From positions 39,226,537 to 39,290,536 of the forward strand of contig NC_083868.1 in assembly GCF_032452875.1 (NCBI RefSeq): a DNA stretch of 64,000 nucleotides, in the 5' to 3' direction. The notes under the pieces are model-generated. The model saw only the letters and a list, made by a program, of their open reading frames with translations. It ran no database searches and was not told the origin of the DNA. Positions 22,113-33,445 of the stretch are shown here, one piece after another; within the stretch, counting starts at the first letter, position 1, and each line of letters opens with the position of its first letter. A program made the translations under genes and the position numbers. This DNA comes from Bos javanicus. Taxonomy: Eukaryota; Chordata; Mammalia; Artiodactyla; Bovidae.

Positions 22113-22713
22113 TTAGTTTTCTGATTGCAAAACCATCAATGTCTGAGGGGCCACCGTTGCTCTCCGGCATCTGGGGCATTCACTCTGACAATGCCCTGGC
22201 TGCTTGCAAAAGACACATTGACCACAGTCCTTCCCCCAGGGTGCCTTTTGTCTACACATGATACACCAGTCTTGTATGGGTACCCATGGGCCTTGTGGTC
22301 TGCCAGGACCAGATAGATTGGCCCAGAAAAGGCAGCCTCCTAGTTGGTGCTCTTTGAGCAGACAGAGCCATTGCAATCATTTGGGTCTCTTGCATATTTC
22401 TCTGGATGCGTTCAGTCTTTTCAGCCATATCCTTATTATTGAAAACTGAATAAGCCAATTGGAGTAAATCATGCATTGGAGTTTGAGGACCAGCAGTTGC
22501 TTTCTGAATTTTGTGCCTGATGTCTGGGGCAGACTGGGCTATTAAATGCATAGTCAAAAGGACCCATCCCTCAGGGGAGGAGAGATCCACATTTGTATAC
22601 TTCCTAAAAACCTCTTCTAATATCCTTTGGAAGACTGCAGGATTTTCATCCTGTCCCTGTTGGACCTCTTTCACCTTTTCATAATTAACAGGTTTTACGG
22701 TAAGTTTCTTCAT
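22113..22713 (-). pseudogene. ERV gag remnant: capsid C-terminus and nucleocapsid
   Basis: The 153-codon frame (22713-22252) has the gammaretroviral capsid C-terminal style, with 'NPAVFQRILEEVFRKY' and a charged 'KDMAEKTERIQRNMQ' helix. The nucleocapsid zinc knuckle 'CVFCKQPGHCQSEC' (CX2CX4HX4C) is in another frame (22376-22113), so at least one frameshift separates them. Matrix and most of the capsid N-terminus are missing. Confidence 0.85.
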
Positions 22714-22944
22714 ACCCTCTGTTAAACAGTTAATCGTATGATCCCATCCATCTCTGTCAATAGAATTCAGCTGGTAATTCCATTGCGGGTTTGTATAAGA
22801 TATTTAGGTATTTAGTTTAACTATCTTGCAATAAAAGTATGGTTATATTTGGCTGTAGAACATCCAGAAAATTTAATATTAAGATTCATTATGCCCTAAT
22901 TTCAAATCTTTGTATTTGTTTGTGTAACAATAGAAGAAGCATGC

Positions 22945-23160
22945 TTTTTGTAGCCACACAGACCTAAATTCATTTTTGTTCTCTACACACTACTTTTAAT
23001 GCATTCAACTCAATTTCTGTTTGATCTTCATCTGTTCTTTTAAAATGGTAATAATTGCGCCAATTGTGACATGCTGAAGTGATGATTAAATAAAATAATT
23101 ATGAAGACATTTAGCACAGAGAGTAGTATAGGAGATACTCAAATAATCCAAGCCTCTCTT
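22945..23160 (+). mobile_element. MIR SINE relic
   Basis: Decayed MIR: 'agccacacagacctaaattcattttt', a 'tgatcttcatctgttcttttaaaatggtaataatt' core and 'gatgattaaataaaataattatgaagacatttagcacagagagtagtataggagatactcaa'. Confidence 0.65.
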
Positions 23161-23539
23161 TACTAGAAAAGGGGACTATTAGTTCTGATTATAACTACCA
23201 AGCTATAGGCAATATTTATTTGCCATCTGTTTAACAACTTCATATGACAAATAAATATGATTTATTGACAAAAACATATAGATTTAAAAGTTTGCAGCTC
23301 AATGTAAAGTTGTCAAGTGACAAACTCAGCTAGATTTATTTCCTAATATGATTACATGTGGAAATTTTAAAAAAGGTAGCCCATTTGGGGAAGCTCTAAT
23401 AGAAATGTGTAGTAGCTAGTGTGTGAAAGACATGGTAATTCTCCACTATTTTTACTGGTATGATCACACTTGGACTGATGTGTTCGATTTTGGACTCCAT
23501 GTATTATGATGCTATAGATTGTGATTTTACTTATAAGTA
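23161..23539. other. No recognisable feature
   Basis: AT-rich DNA of unknown origin lying between a MIR relic and an L1M relic. Confidence 0.55.
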
Positions 23540-24200
23540 ACAAAACAAATGAATAATAATAACAATACAAAACAAAATAGATAAGAGAATAAACAGGTGA
23601 TTGTTAGAGGGGAGGGGGCTGGGAGGATCAGTGAAATAATTGAGGGAAATTAAGAATTGAGAAATAAATGAAGTACAGTGTGGGAAATAGAGCAAATAAT
23701 AAAGTAATGTCTTTGCATGATGATGAAGGTTGTCAAAAGATACAAACTTCCACTATAAATAATTACTAGGGATGTAGTGTTCATGATTAATATAATAGTA
23801 ACACTGCTAAATATTGTCTATGAAAGATGTTGATAATAAACCCTAAGAATTATCATTATAAGGAAAATATTTTTCTTTTATATCTATATGAGATGATGGA
23901 TATTCACTAAATTTATGGTGATAGTCACTTCATGATTTATGTAAGTAAAATCATTATGCTGGTAGGCTGCAGTCCATGCGGTCGCTAAGAGTCAACGTGA
24001 CTGAGGGACTTCACTTTGACTTTTCACTTTCATGCATTGGAGAAGGAAATGGCAAGCCACTCCAGTGTTCTTGCCTGGAGAATCCCAGGGACGGGAGAGC
24101 CTGGTGGGCTGCCGTCTCTAGGGTGGCACAGAGTTGGACACGACTGAAGCGACTTAGCAGCAGCAACAGTGCACCTTAAACTTACACAGCGTGTATATGT
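23540..24200 (+). mobile_element. Old L1M-type 3' end, split by a SINE
   Basis: Resembles the old L1 3' UTR: 'attgttagaggggaggggctgggagg', 'gtcaaaagatacaaacttccactataaataatta', 'agatgatggatattcactaaatttatggtgatagtcacttcatgatttatgta', then after the SINE 'gtgcaccttaaacttacaca'. Confidence 0.75.
23961..24167 (+). mobile_element. Bov-A2-type SINE
   Basis: Dimeric Bov-A: 'ggctgcagtccatgcggtcgctaagagtc' and a 'ttcactttcatgcattggag' linker, then a second monomer ending 'cacgactgaagcgacttagcagcagcaac'. No tRNA head. Inserted in the L1M relic. Confidence 0.92.
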
Positions 24201-24204
24201 ATGG

Positions 24205-24416
24205 GTGTGTGCTCAGTCATGTCCAACTCTTTGTGACCCTATGAACTACAGCCTACCAGGCTCCTCTGTTCATAGAATTTTCCAGGCAAGAATGCTGGAG
24301 TGGGTTCCCATTTTGTACTCCAGGGGTTCTTTCTGACCCAAGGATTGAAATCTGTGTCTCCGGTGTCTCTTGCATTGCAGGCAGATTATTTACCCACTGA
24401 GCCATCAGGAAAGCCC
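24205..24416 (-). mobile_element. Bov-tA SINE
   Basis: 'gtgctcagtcatgtccaactctttgtgacc' to 'ttacccactgagccatcaggaaagccc'. Complete in reverse orientation. Confidence 0.92.
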
Positions 24417-25163
24417 ATGTTGCAATTTTGTTCATTGTTCTCTGGTTGTATTTTATGCTCTATGCCTTTTTTCTTCTCTTACTCTCTTCCTTTGTGGTTT
24501 GATAATTTTCTTTAGTGTAATGTATGGATTCCTTTCTCCTTATTTTTCTGTGCATCTACTATCGGTTTTTGGTTTGTAGTTACCATGAGGTGGGTAATAA
24601 TAAGCTATGTATACAGCAGTCTATTTTAAGTTAATGAACTTAAAAGTTAAAGTCACTTAAGTTCAAATGCATTCTGAAAACACTACATTTTTACTCCTCG
24701 TTCCCATCTTTTCTACTTTTGATGTCATATTTCACATCTTTTTTAATGTGTGTCCCTTAACTATTGTACTTACAGTTGATCTCACTACTTTTGTCTTTTA
24801 ACCTTCATCATACTAGCTTTGTAGGTGATTGATTCACTACCTTTACTATATGTTTGCTTTCACTAGTGAGTATTTTCCTTTCAAATATTTTTTTTAGTTC
24901 TAGTTATGATCTTTTCTTTTATACTTATAGAAATCCCTTAGCATTTCTTATATGATTTGTTTAGTGGTGGTAAGCTTTTTCAGTTTTGCTTATTTGGGAA
25001 ACTACTTATTTCTCCTTCAATTCTGAATGATAAAATTTCTGGATAGAGTATGCTTGGCTATAAGCTTTGTATCTTTTAGAACTTTGGTTGTATTGTGCCA
25101 TATCTTTCTAGTCTATAACATTTCTGCTGGAAAATCAATTCATACTTTTATGGGGGGTCCAAG
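24417..25163. other. Probable ancient LINE relic
   Basis: T-rich, with phrases such as 'gaatgataaaatttctggatagagtatgcttgg' and 'cataacatttctgctggaaaatcaattcatacttttatgggg' style text that recur in old mammalian LINE relics. I cannot place the family or orientation. No coding signal. Confidence 0.4.
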
Positions 25164-25445
25164 TATGCTTGGTCATTCAGTTGTGTCTGACTCTTGGCGG
25201 TTCCATGGACTGTAGCCTGCCAGGATTCTCTACCCATGGAATTTTCCAGGCAAGAACACTGGAGAGCAGTGCCATTTTCTACTCCAAGGGATCTTCCCAA
25301 CCCAGGGATCAAATGCATGTCTTTTATATTCCTTGTACTGGCAAGCAGCCATGCCCTCCTCTAGGGGATCTCCCAACCCAGGGATCAATTCCAGGTCTTC
25401 CACATTGCAGATGGATTATTTACCGTTTGAGCCACCAGGGAAGCC
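25164..25445 (-). mobile_element. Bov-tA SINE with repeated head segment
   Basis: A reverse SINE whose head-side part is partly doubled: 'ggatcttcccaacccagggatcaaatgca' at about 25290 and 'ggatctcccaacccagggatcaattcca' at about 25366, ending 'ttgagccaccagggaagcc'. It is about 70 bp longer than its relatives. Confidence 0.88.
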
Positions 25446-25796
25446 TAACACATTGCATAGAAGGAAATAAAATTTAAAATTCTGTAAGCTTCTCATTAGA
25501 GACTATGACAACTGGAAAAGAGTAGAACAAGATCTTTAATTTAGTGACAAAATTAGAAGTTTTGCTATGTGCTGTTTGCTCTGAGCCTATACTTCCCATG
25601 GGATGCTTGCAGCTAATGACTAAGAACAGGATGGACACTAAGGCAGGCGCAATCCTATGAAATATGGGATTTTTCTGAGTGATGACTTTGGATCCAAAAT
25701 TCCTCATCAGTCTGGCCAAGGTTTTGTTAGAACTATGCTGTATTCTGAGACTCTTTCCTCACAATCCTTCTTTCTTCCCTGTCTGTCCTTGTGAAG
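25446..25796. other. No recognisable feature
   Basis: An 81-codon minus frame here has no recognisable similarity. Taken as chance. Confidence 0.5.
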
Positions 25797-26004
25797 GGGC
25801 TTCCCTAGTGGCTCAGACAGTAAAGAATCTGCCTGCAATGCAGGTGACACAGGGTTGGTCCCTGGGTTGGGAAGACCCCAGGGAGAAAGGAATAGCTATC
25901 CACTCCAGTATTTCTTGTCAGGAGAATTCCATAGACAGAGGAGCCTGGAGGGCTACAGTTCATGGGATTGCAAGGAACTGGACATGACTGAGCCACTAAC
26001 ACTT
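25797..26004 (+). mobile_element. Bov-tA SINE
   Basis: Full tRNA head ('ggcttccctagtggctcagacagtaaagaatctgcctgcaatgcagg') and Bov-A body ending 'gacatgactgagccactaac'. Confidence 0.93.
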
Positions 26005-26714
26005 TCTCTTTTTACTTCCAAAGACCAGACACACATCATAATCTTATAGTTCTCCTTAACTTTCTCTGACTCTTTAACTTTTCTGTCATGGACATTTACA
26101 ATGCAAACCTGTTGTGTGTCTAATTCCAATCTGACATTTACTTCTTGGAGAATCAGAACTAGTGCAAGGTTGCCACATTGTTTTTCTAGAGCTGATGAAA
26201 GAAGGGTCTGTTTTATAGAGGACATATCTAGGAAAATAGTCAAGGAAAGAAAAATATTAGAAAACTTCTTAGTTGAGTCTTTATCTTTTTGTAGATTAAG
26301 GATGTTAAAAGCCCTCTAAATATACTGCCCCTCTATTATTCTGTTTCTGAATGATAAAGATACATTTTGTGCCTCTGGGGCTTCTGTTCTGAAGCCTCTG
26401 TCCTAGAAATGCATTACTCCACAATCATTGGTATTGAAAAGACTGAATGAAAAAGTTGAATTAGGTCAATAACATTAGAAAAATATTGAGTTGCTGGTAG
26501 GTAAAATTCTATATTATTTTATGAGACAATATAAGCATTATGTTAGATAGTTAAATAGATCTTACCAAAAAAACCCCTCATTAAGAATTTTAGTATTACT
26601 ATGTATTAATACTTTAAAAATAAAATTAAATATTGAACATCCAAAAATGTAAATTAACTGATCAATTTTAAAGTTGTTAAGAATGATTTTACTTTCTGAA
26701 AAATAGCTTCATGT
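26005..26714. other. No recognisable feature
   Basis: AT-rich sequence without a repeat I can name. A 72-codon frame at 26101-26319 has no recognisable domain. Confidence 0.5.
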
Positions 26715-27305
26715 TATTTTAAAAACTTATTTTCTACCTTCATTGCTTATAACCCATCGCTTAAAACTTTTTTTTTTTTTTTTTAAATTTTCAGCCCATA
26801 GGAGAACTGCGGCGGATCGTTCCAGCCGCGCTCCGTGTTGCCCCGCTTCACATACAGCTCCGCCATCTCCAAAACTTTTAATTTCATCCTGTTATAGTTC
26901 TCCATTTTCATTGTCATCACCCTAACATAGACCTTTGGCTTTTCATATCTAGATTGCTGAAATAGCTCTTGACATGCTTTCTCTAACCCACCTGTGGTAA
27001 GTAACATTCTTTGGACTCAGAATTTGGACTCTGAGTTTGAATTCCTTTGTTATATCATGCTAATTTTGTGATTGCATAAATATAAACTTAAAATTTATAC
27101 ATCTCTATTTCTCACCTGTTCAAAAGATTAAATGGAAATATATATGCAAAATATAAGGTACAAATCTTGAACATGTCTGCACCAAGTCAATGATGAATAT
27201 TGCTATCAAATATCTATTTCTAGCATGACATTGCTTGAAATCCTTCAATGTTTTCCTGTTTGCTTTGGAATCAGCCTTAATTTTTCCTTTTGATTTTAAC
27301 CACTT
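26715..27305 (+). mobile_element. L2 LINE relic, distal RT region
   Basis: A weak but colinear match to L2: 'ttctccattttcattgtcatcaccctaacatagacctttggcttttcatatctagattgctgaaatagctc', then 'agcatgacattgcttgaaatccttcaatgttttcctgtttgctttggaatcagcc'. Interrupted at 26772-26870 by a retrocopy fragment. Confidence 0.6.
26772..26870 (-). pseudogene. Retrocopied fragment of SRA1 (5' coding end)
   Basis: On the minus strand an ATG at 26866-26864 opens 'MAELYV..RG' and 'GWNDPPQFSYGL', which I recognise as the N-terminal coding part of SRA1 (steroid receptor RNA activator 1). It covers about 26 codons, then runs into an A-rich end (plus-strand T run 26768-26784). The 9-bp direct repeats 'aaaactttt' at 26763-26771 and 26871-26879 look like a target-site duplication. 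It is far GC-richer than its surroundings. This fits an L1-mediated insertion of a very short SRA1 RNA piece. The surrounding 74-codon open frame joins L2 sequence to it by chance. Confidence 0.8.
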
Positions 27306-27334
27306 TTAAGTGCTCTTTCCTAGTTTTCCACCTG

Positions 27335-28800
27335 AGAAATATTTATTGAGCACCCAGTGTGTGCCAGCTATGGCATTTTTTTTTTTTTTTCTGTTTCCAA
27401 CATATACAGCTAGCTCCAAACTCTGGAGAGGCCTGGCCTCTCAATGTACCATCAAAATGTTTGGTTTGCGTCTGCTTCAGAATATTCCCTTCTTTATTAT
27501 TTATTTTAATTTTATACCAAAGTATTTTATACTCAAAGTATATATTGAATGCATAATATGTGCCATGCACTGTGCAAAAATCTGACAGCATATACAGCAA
27601 AGATGTTTTTGCCCTCAAGTTGCTTATGATTTTTTAGTGAGGAAAACACACAACCAAATAGTAAGTTAAAAAGCTTCTGTGTTAAGTTCTATTATAATAG
27701 AAAGTATCATGTAGTTTTAATGAGCAAAAAAGTAAATAACCCAATATTGGCTTGAATTTGAAACCTGAAGAATGAAAATGAATTAGGCATAGCTGTGGGA
27801 AGATGTTTGGAATGGGGCATGTAGGGAATGTAGCCAGTGATGGGAGGAGTGTGAGCAAGAAGTTGCAGGGACACGGTGCAGCTTGTGAGCTGCCTACTAG
27901 CCAAGGGGAGATGTGGTGTTTTCCATGGACTAAAATAACTTTATTATAATTGGACCATAGTGTGAGTGGAAGAGTGCTTAAAAATGGGCCAAGAAGGTAA
28001 TCTAAAAAAAATATATATATATACATATATATACATATTGAGACCAAGGAGGTGATAAAAATGAGATTATATTGAACCATGTAAACACTTGTTAAATAAT
28101 TTAATATTTTCATAAGGACAGTGGGAAGGGGTTTTAGCAGTTGAATGATGTACTTAAATTTGAGTTTAATCTAATTAGATCATCTGATAAGAACTGAAAA
28201 ATGGGGCAAGTATGAAGAAACTGAAAGGAACAGGGACCCATAGAAAATAGTCAAGGTAAGAGGTAATGATGACCTGAATTAGGTAGTTCAACAAGACTAG
28301 ATGATTAGAGAGATATAGATATAAGTTTACATTTATTTGTAATATCATTTAAATTTTATTTTTCATTTGACTCTAAGTTCCATAGGGTCCTATTTTTATT
28401 TGTCATGTATTTTCTATGCATAGGAAAATACCTAGAATATCTAGTAGTTCAAGATATATTTTTGAAATATGAAACTTTGAAAAATAGATTAGGAAAAAAT
28501 TTATATTGAAAAGTTGACACGAAATATGACTGATTGGATGTGGGAGCTGAAAAAACCTAGTAAAATGTCTTGGTCTGGCTTGATCAAACAGGTAGGCGAT
28601 GGCACAAATAACTAAGGAAGATAATATTATGGGATATGAAAGAGGTTTACTGAAGAAGAAGAAAAGTGCAGTTTTGGATATATTAAATTTAAAATGACTG
28701 GGGAATTACATTTGGAGGTTTCTAGTAAATATCCTTTGAATATTGAGCTCTTGAGCTTAAAAGTACATTTGAGCTGGAGACAGAGCTCTAATAGTTAATC
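27335..28800 (-). mobile_element. L2 LINE relic, long 3' region
   Basis: It starts with the L2 tail read in reverse ('gagaaatatttattgagcacccagtgtgtgccagc') and runs on through 'gccctcaagttgcttatgattttttagtgagg', 'ttgcagggacacggtgcagc', 'ttttagcagttgaatgatgtact' and 'gatatattaaatttaaaatgactgggg'. Interruptions: a T run at 27370-27384 with about 150 bp of foreign DNA, an AT microsatellite at 28002-28040, and an unassigned insert at about 28320-28460. Confidence 0.75.
28002..28040. repeat. AT-rich microsatellite
   Basis: An 'atatatatatatacatatatatacatat' type tract within the L2 relic. Confidence 0.9.
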
Positions 28801-28884
28801 ACAATACATGTCACCTATCCAGTAATTAAATGTTGCAGACCTGGTTCCAATGGAGATATATATTTAATGCAACAATGTTTTGAA

Positions 28885-29062
28885 ATAGGTATGCAGTTAT
28901 TAGCCTCATTTCACAAATGGTAAGTTTAAGGTTTATTGAAATTACACACACACACACTGAAATTGTTTTTCCCGAGTTTACACGGTTTGCAAGTGATGCA
29001 GTTCTGATTTGAACTCAAGTATCACGTAATTTTAACCACAAGGATGCATTGTCTCTCTTCTA
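28885..29062 (-). mobile_element. MIR SINE
   Basis: Reverse MIR: 'attagcctcatttcacaaatgg', a short (AC)n replacing part of the core at 28945-28957, 'cacggtttgcaagtgatgcagttctgatttgaactcaag' and 'ttttaaccacaaggatgcattgtctc'. Confidence 0.8.
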
Positions 29063-31984
29063 ACAACTTGTTAATATAGATGCTAGCTAAAGAGGAGGTG
29101 CATAACACAATGTCAGGGAGAGGCTATTGTCAGAAAAGAGGTGATAAGAAACACAACCTTGGGGTTATGAATGGAAGAAACGTCAATAAATGTGATTGTA
29201 ATATGGTCAGAAATAGAATGGGGAGGGGGACGAGAAAAACAGAGTGTCACAAAGACACATGGAGACAAAGTTTCAAGACTGTAGGTTGTTGACAGTGTCC
29301 AAGCTACTAGGAATTCATGAAGATAAGCATTACAAAGTTTCCCTAGCAAAAAAGAAATCATTGCTGATCATGAAATAAATAACTTCAGCAGTGTGGTAGT
29401 AAGAGAAACCTGTCTTTGAAATTTTGTAGTTGTAGATGAATTAGAAACATGAATGTAGAAGATGTATTTTAAAGTTTTAAATGGAAGGGAGCAAAAGGAT
29501 AGAAGTTGAGCATAAAATGTAATTTATGAAGTATTTATGGGGTTGATGTTGTTGTAGAAAAGAAAAAAGTGACGTTTAGAATCTGATAGAAACTATGTGA
29601 AGGCTTAAATTGTATGCATGTGGAAGTTGGAGTGATGGGTAGTAAGGGAGGCCTTCCCTAGTAAAAAGGCGTAGAGCCCGCAGTGGGTAGACATTCAGGA
29701 AAAGTCATAGACGCTGTGGTGAGAAATTGAAAGTGTCATTTTGATAGCTTATACTTTGTGGAGTAGAAGGTAAGTTCATCTTTTGATAAAAGGCAATTGT
29801 TTGAGAAGAAGATAGAAACAGAGAAACAGAGAGAATTGAGACATAGGATCATCTGACTTTGTTTTCTCATAGATACTTATTATTCCCTAGATACTTAAAG
29901 GAAAAACATTCATAGCTGATAAATTCAGGTAAAAGAAATCACTGTTTAAAATTCTATTATGCTACTCCCAAATTCAAGTGCAGAACTTGACTGATGTAGG
30001 ATATGGACTTGTAGTTAGATCCTTTTGCCTAGACAGTCTAAGGCCTCAACAAAATTACAAACAAATGGTTTACTTTGTCCTTTTTCTTTAAATATACATC
30101 CAAAATCTCAGATTTTAAGATTCCAGTGGAAAAGAAAAGCAAATTAATACTAATCCCATCGGTTAATGTGCTAAACAACTTAAAAATGCAATTCCTACTA
30201 ACAGCCCTATCACTATGTTGAATAATTCATAAAAAAACTTCCCACCTTCTCAGACTGGAATAAAGACGATGAAGAGTGGGGCAGCACAGGAGAAATAGAC
30301 AACAAGATTAATTTTTTTGGTAAATCATATATACAAACTTTAAGAGGACACAGACTTTGAGAAAAACATAGAAAAAACTTACTCTTGTAGATTATATGAA
30401 TTCCTGGAAATGTTGAGGATATAGGAAAAATTAGAATATACAGGAGACATAACCTATACCATTGCATGATTTTTCTCTTACCCAGTCAATAACCTAGATA
30501 CAGATATGGAGAAATCAGGCAATTTTTAAATTCTAAGTTGAGGCTTGTCTTGTTACTGGTAAGGAAAAACTGTAGAACAAAAAAATTGATATTAAAAGTA
30601 TTTAAGTTAAAAAATAAAAATATGAAACAAATGATAACTTGTGAAATATTAGAGATTTTAGGGTATTGGAGATTTCTACATATAAAGATGCATTGGGAAG
30701 CACTTGACTTAGTATGATGGACAATAGGTCTTGATCACAAGAAAACGTTTCCTTTATTTTTAAACTAGAATATTTCCATATGATGACACATCAAAAAGTT
30801 TATCTGTGAAAGATGTAATGGTTTGGATTATTGTTCAAGCAAATATTTGTTCTCACCTCCTCTGACACTGTGGATGGAATATACTTTTGTGCTCCATTAA
30901 TGTGTTTGAATTGGCCAATGACATGTAAGCAGAAATATCTGTATATCAATGATTAGTTTAGGTCTTGAGAAGTGTCATATATCTAATTTAATTTGATTCC
31001 TAAAGAGTCACAGATATTTGAAGCAGAGCTGCCCAAATTAAATTTCTCTCCTGCTTCTGGAAACAGAGCCACCCTGGTCAACTTGTAAACCCACAGCTCT
31101 CCATGTGATCTGAAGACCTGGGAGTGTGATCACTGATGCTTACTTCTTAATGTCATAGAGTTATGAGATGCCTGTTGAGAGTGTCAACTGAAAAAAAATG
31201 CACAATGTGAAAGTTGTGAGTTAAACTTCACTGGGGGACAAAATGAGGACTCTAGGTGGGAAATAGCATTTCAGATAACTCTGGGAAATTGCTCCAAAGC
31301 AGTAGGGGGCAATGTCAGTACAAGTGATTTTGGTGAAGTCGGAGGTACACACAATCAAGCACACATTTCTGCAGAAGGATCCTGCTAGTTTCATGAAGTT
31401 TACTGTTAGTCATGAGGGACAGAGTTAGTGTCTTTCTATATATAAGCAGATGCAAGAATTAGGCTTATAAACTCTTCTAAAAATATCTATCTGAAGGCCT
31501 GTTCTGCCAGTTTTCCCCAGAGCACAGGGTGTCTCATTCTTGATCTCCACACTGAGATCTTTTCAAGGTGTGTTGAAAGTCAGCAGTTACAGCAGCTTCT
31601 GATTTAATACTTGTAGAGGCAGATGACAAGTGCCAATTTGTAGTCAGCAAGAGAAAGGGACAATGATGGAGTAAAATCAAGGGAAAAAAAATCTCTGGCA
31701 GTAAAAAAGTCAAGAAATTGAATGCTGAAGTGTTGAAAGAAAGAACCTGAATATTAATAATATTGGGGGTGCAGAGGAAAACAGAGAACAAAATCCTAAA
31801 TTCTCCATTTACTTATTATGAGGAAGGGGAGTTTGGGAAATGACAATATTTAAGAGAGAAAAAGAAAGAGAGGATGTTGCAACAGAATGGCAATAATTCC
31901 AAAAATGCAGAAATTTTTAATATGAAGATGAAGTAATGATCTGAAAGTAGTACTAGAGAACATAAGGAAATGAACTCCACTTTT
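29063..31984. other. Long stretch without a recognised gene
   Basis: About 2.9 kb of AT-rich DNA. Short open frames (70-85 codons) have no recognisable domain. The part at 30840-31170 ('ggccaatgacatgtaagcag', 'gagccaccctggtcaac') looks like a decayed interspersed repeat, but I cannot assign it. Confidence 0.5.
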
Positions 31985-32185
31985 TTCTTTCATTTTTATT
32001 GAGATCTAATTGACATGTAGCACAGAGTAAGTTTAAGGGGTACAGCATAATAACTTATATATGCTGAAAAATGATTGCCACTACGTTTAATCAACATTCA
32101 TTACCTCATGTAAGTAAAAAAAAATTTTTTTTTCTTTTATTTCATTGAGATGAGAATTTTCAGGATCTACTCTCTTGGCAATTTT
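31985..32185 (-). mobile_element. Old L1M-type 3' end relic
   Basis: 'ttcatttttattgagatctaattgacatgtagcacagag' and 'gagatgagaattttcaggatctactctcttggcaa' are the reverse complement of the same L1 3' text seen at 23.5-24.2 kb. Confidence 0.7.
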
Positions 32186-32239
32186 TCTGAAGTGTGTAGA
32201 GTGTCAAAGAGAGTGTAGCTTTTAATTGAAAGGTGCATT

Positions 32240-32725
32240 AATCAAGGTTCTCTAGAAGAACAGAACCAATAGGTTCTTTCTCACTCCCTTTTCCCCCCTC
32301 TCTCCTTCTTTCTCTCTTTCTCTCTTTCTTTCTTGAAATTGACTCAAAATTTTATGGAGGCTGAGAGATTACAAGATCTGCAATCAGAAAGCTGGAGAAC
32401 CAGGACAGTCAATGGTGCAATTTATTTGCACCTAAACATCTGAGAACCAACAGGGTCAATGGCATAAATTCCAGTCTAAGTGCAGAAGGAGACAGATGTC
32501 TAAGCTCAATAGTCAGATGAAGAACAAACTCTCTTTCATCAGCCTTGTTGTTCTGCTCAGAACTTCAGTGGATTAGATTAGGCCCACTTACATTGGGCAG
32601 GACAATCTGCTCTAGTCTACTGATTCAAATGTTAATCTTATTCAGATACACCCTCACAGATATAATCCATATAGTATTTTACCAAATAACTTGGCTCCCT
32701 ATGACTCAGTTAAGTTGACACGTAA
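32240..32725. mobile_element. Old mammalian interspersed repeat, family not assigned
   Basis: The order 'caaggttctctagaagaacagaaccaatagg', CT-rich tract (32277-32335), 'attttatggaggctgagag', 'ggattagattaggcccacttacattgggcaggacaatctgctc' and 'ttaagttgacacgtaagcttgactatcaca' is a familiar repeat pattern in mammals, probably LTR-derived. Confidence 0.55.
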
Positions 32726-32957
32726 GCTTGACTATCACAAAAGAGTATCAAGGGAAGTATATCCTTAGAGGAAAGTGATATTTCATCAAGACAATAGATT
32801 AAGGGAGTTTCAATGAAGAAATTGAGGACATATGAAAACTTCTGTTTTATTTTTCTAATACTTGAATTTTGAAAATTGTGCTCTCTGGCAAATAGTAAAA
32901 CTGAGTGTTAATTTGGCTTGTTAAATTAAGGGAGCTTCAGCCTCTCATGTTCAGGAT

Positions 32958-33181
32958 GTGCCGTTCTGTGCTAAGTCACTTCAGTCATGTCTGACTCTGT
33001 GACCCCATGGACTGTAGCCCACCAGACTCCTCTGTCCATGGAATTCTCTAGGCAAGAATACTGGAGTGGGTTGCTGTGCCCTCCTACAGGGGATCTTCCA
33101 GACCCAGGGATTGAATCTGTGGTTCGTACATCTCCTGAATTGGCAGGCAGATTCTTTGCCATTAGCACCAGTTGAGAAGCC
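32958..33181 (-). mobile_element. Bov-tA SINE with clear target-site duplication
   Basis: Reverse SINE flanked by 12-bp direct repeats 'catgttcaggat' at 32946-32957 and 33182-33193. The body and tRNA head are complete. Confidence 0.95.
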
Positions 33182-33445
33182 CATGTTCAGGATCAAAGGC
33201 TGCAAAGGAGAGAATAGCAGCCTGGAGAGATGTTATGAAACACAACTAGAGAGCAATAGAGTGACACAAAAGTATACAAAAGAGCACTAACATGAAGGGG
33301 AGAAAAGAGCAACGGTGTTAGTTTGTAAAAAACTTTGAGGATGTTCTGATCACTTTCAGTGACTATAAGAACAGAGAACACTATAAAAGATATAGCAACT
33401 CTACAGCCATGCAGGATTCAAATTTAAACTAGATTAAGATCTATA
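33182..33445. other. No recognisable feature
   Basis: Unassigned AT-rich DNA between a SINE and a BovB. Confidence 0.5.

Larger units (their letters stand above)
21317..22780 (-). mobile_element. Endogenous gammaretrovirus-like (class I ERV) remnant, internally deleted
   Basis: On the minus strand, in viral order: gag capsid C-terminus, nucleocapsid with one zinc knuckle, protease, then directly the end of RNase H and the start of integrase. Most of reverse transcriptase is absent. No LTR is recognisable at either end. Frames are broken. An old, non-functional copy. Confidence 0.85.

Noticed and set aside
26783..27007. 74-codon minus frame as a small gene
   Set aside because: It joins L2 sequence in antisense to the SRA1 fragment and ends at the poly-A junction, so it is a chance fusion.
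27682..28113. 143-codon minus frame with hydrophobic stretches
   Set aside because: It lies in an L2 relic and an AT microsatellite, with no coding features, so it is taken as chance.
29063..31984. Possible exons in the 2.9-kb repeat-poor stretch
   Set aside because: No open frame above 85 codons, no splice-linked coding pattern and no recognisable domain.
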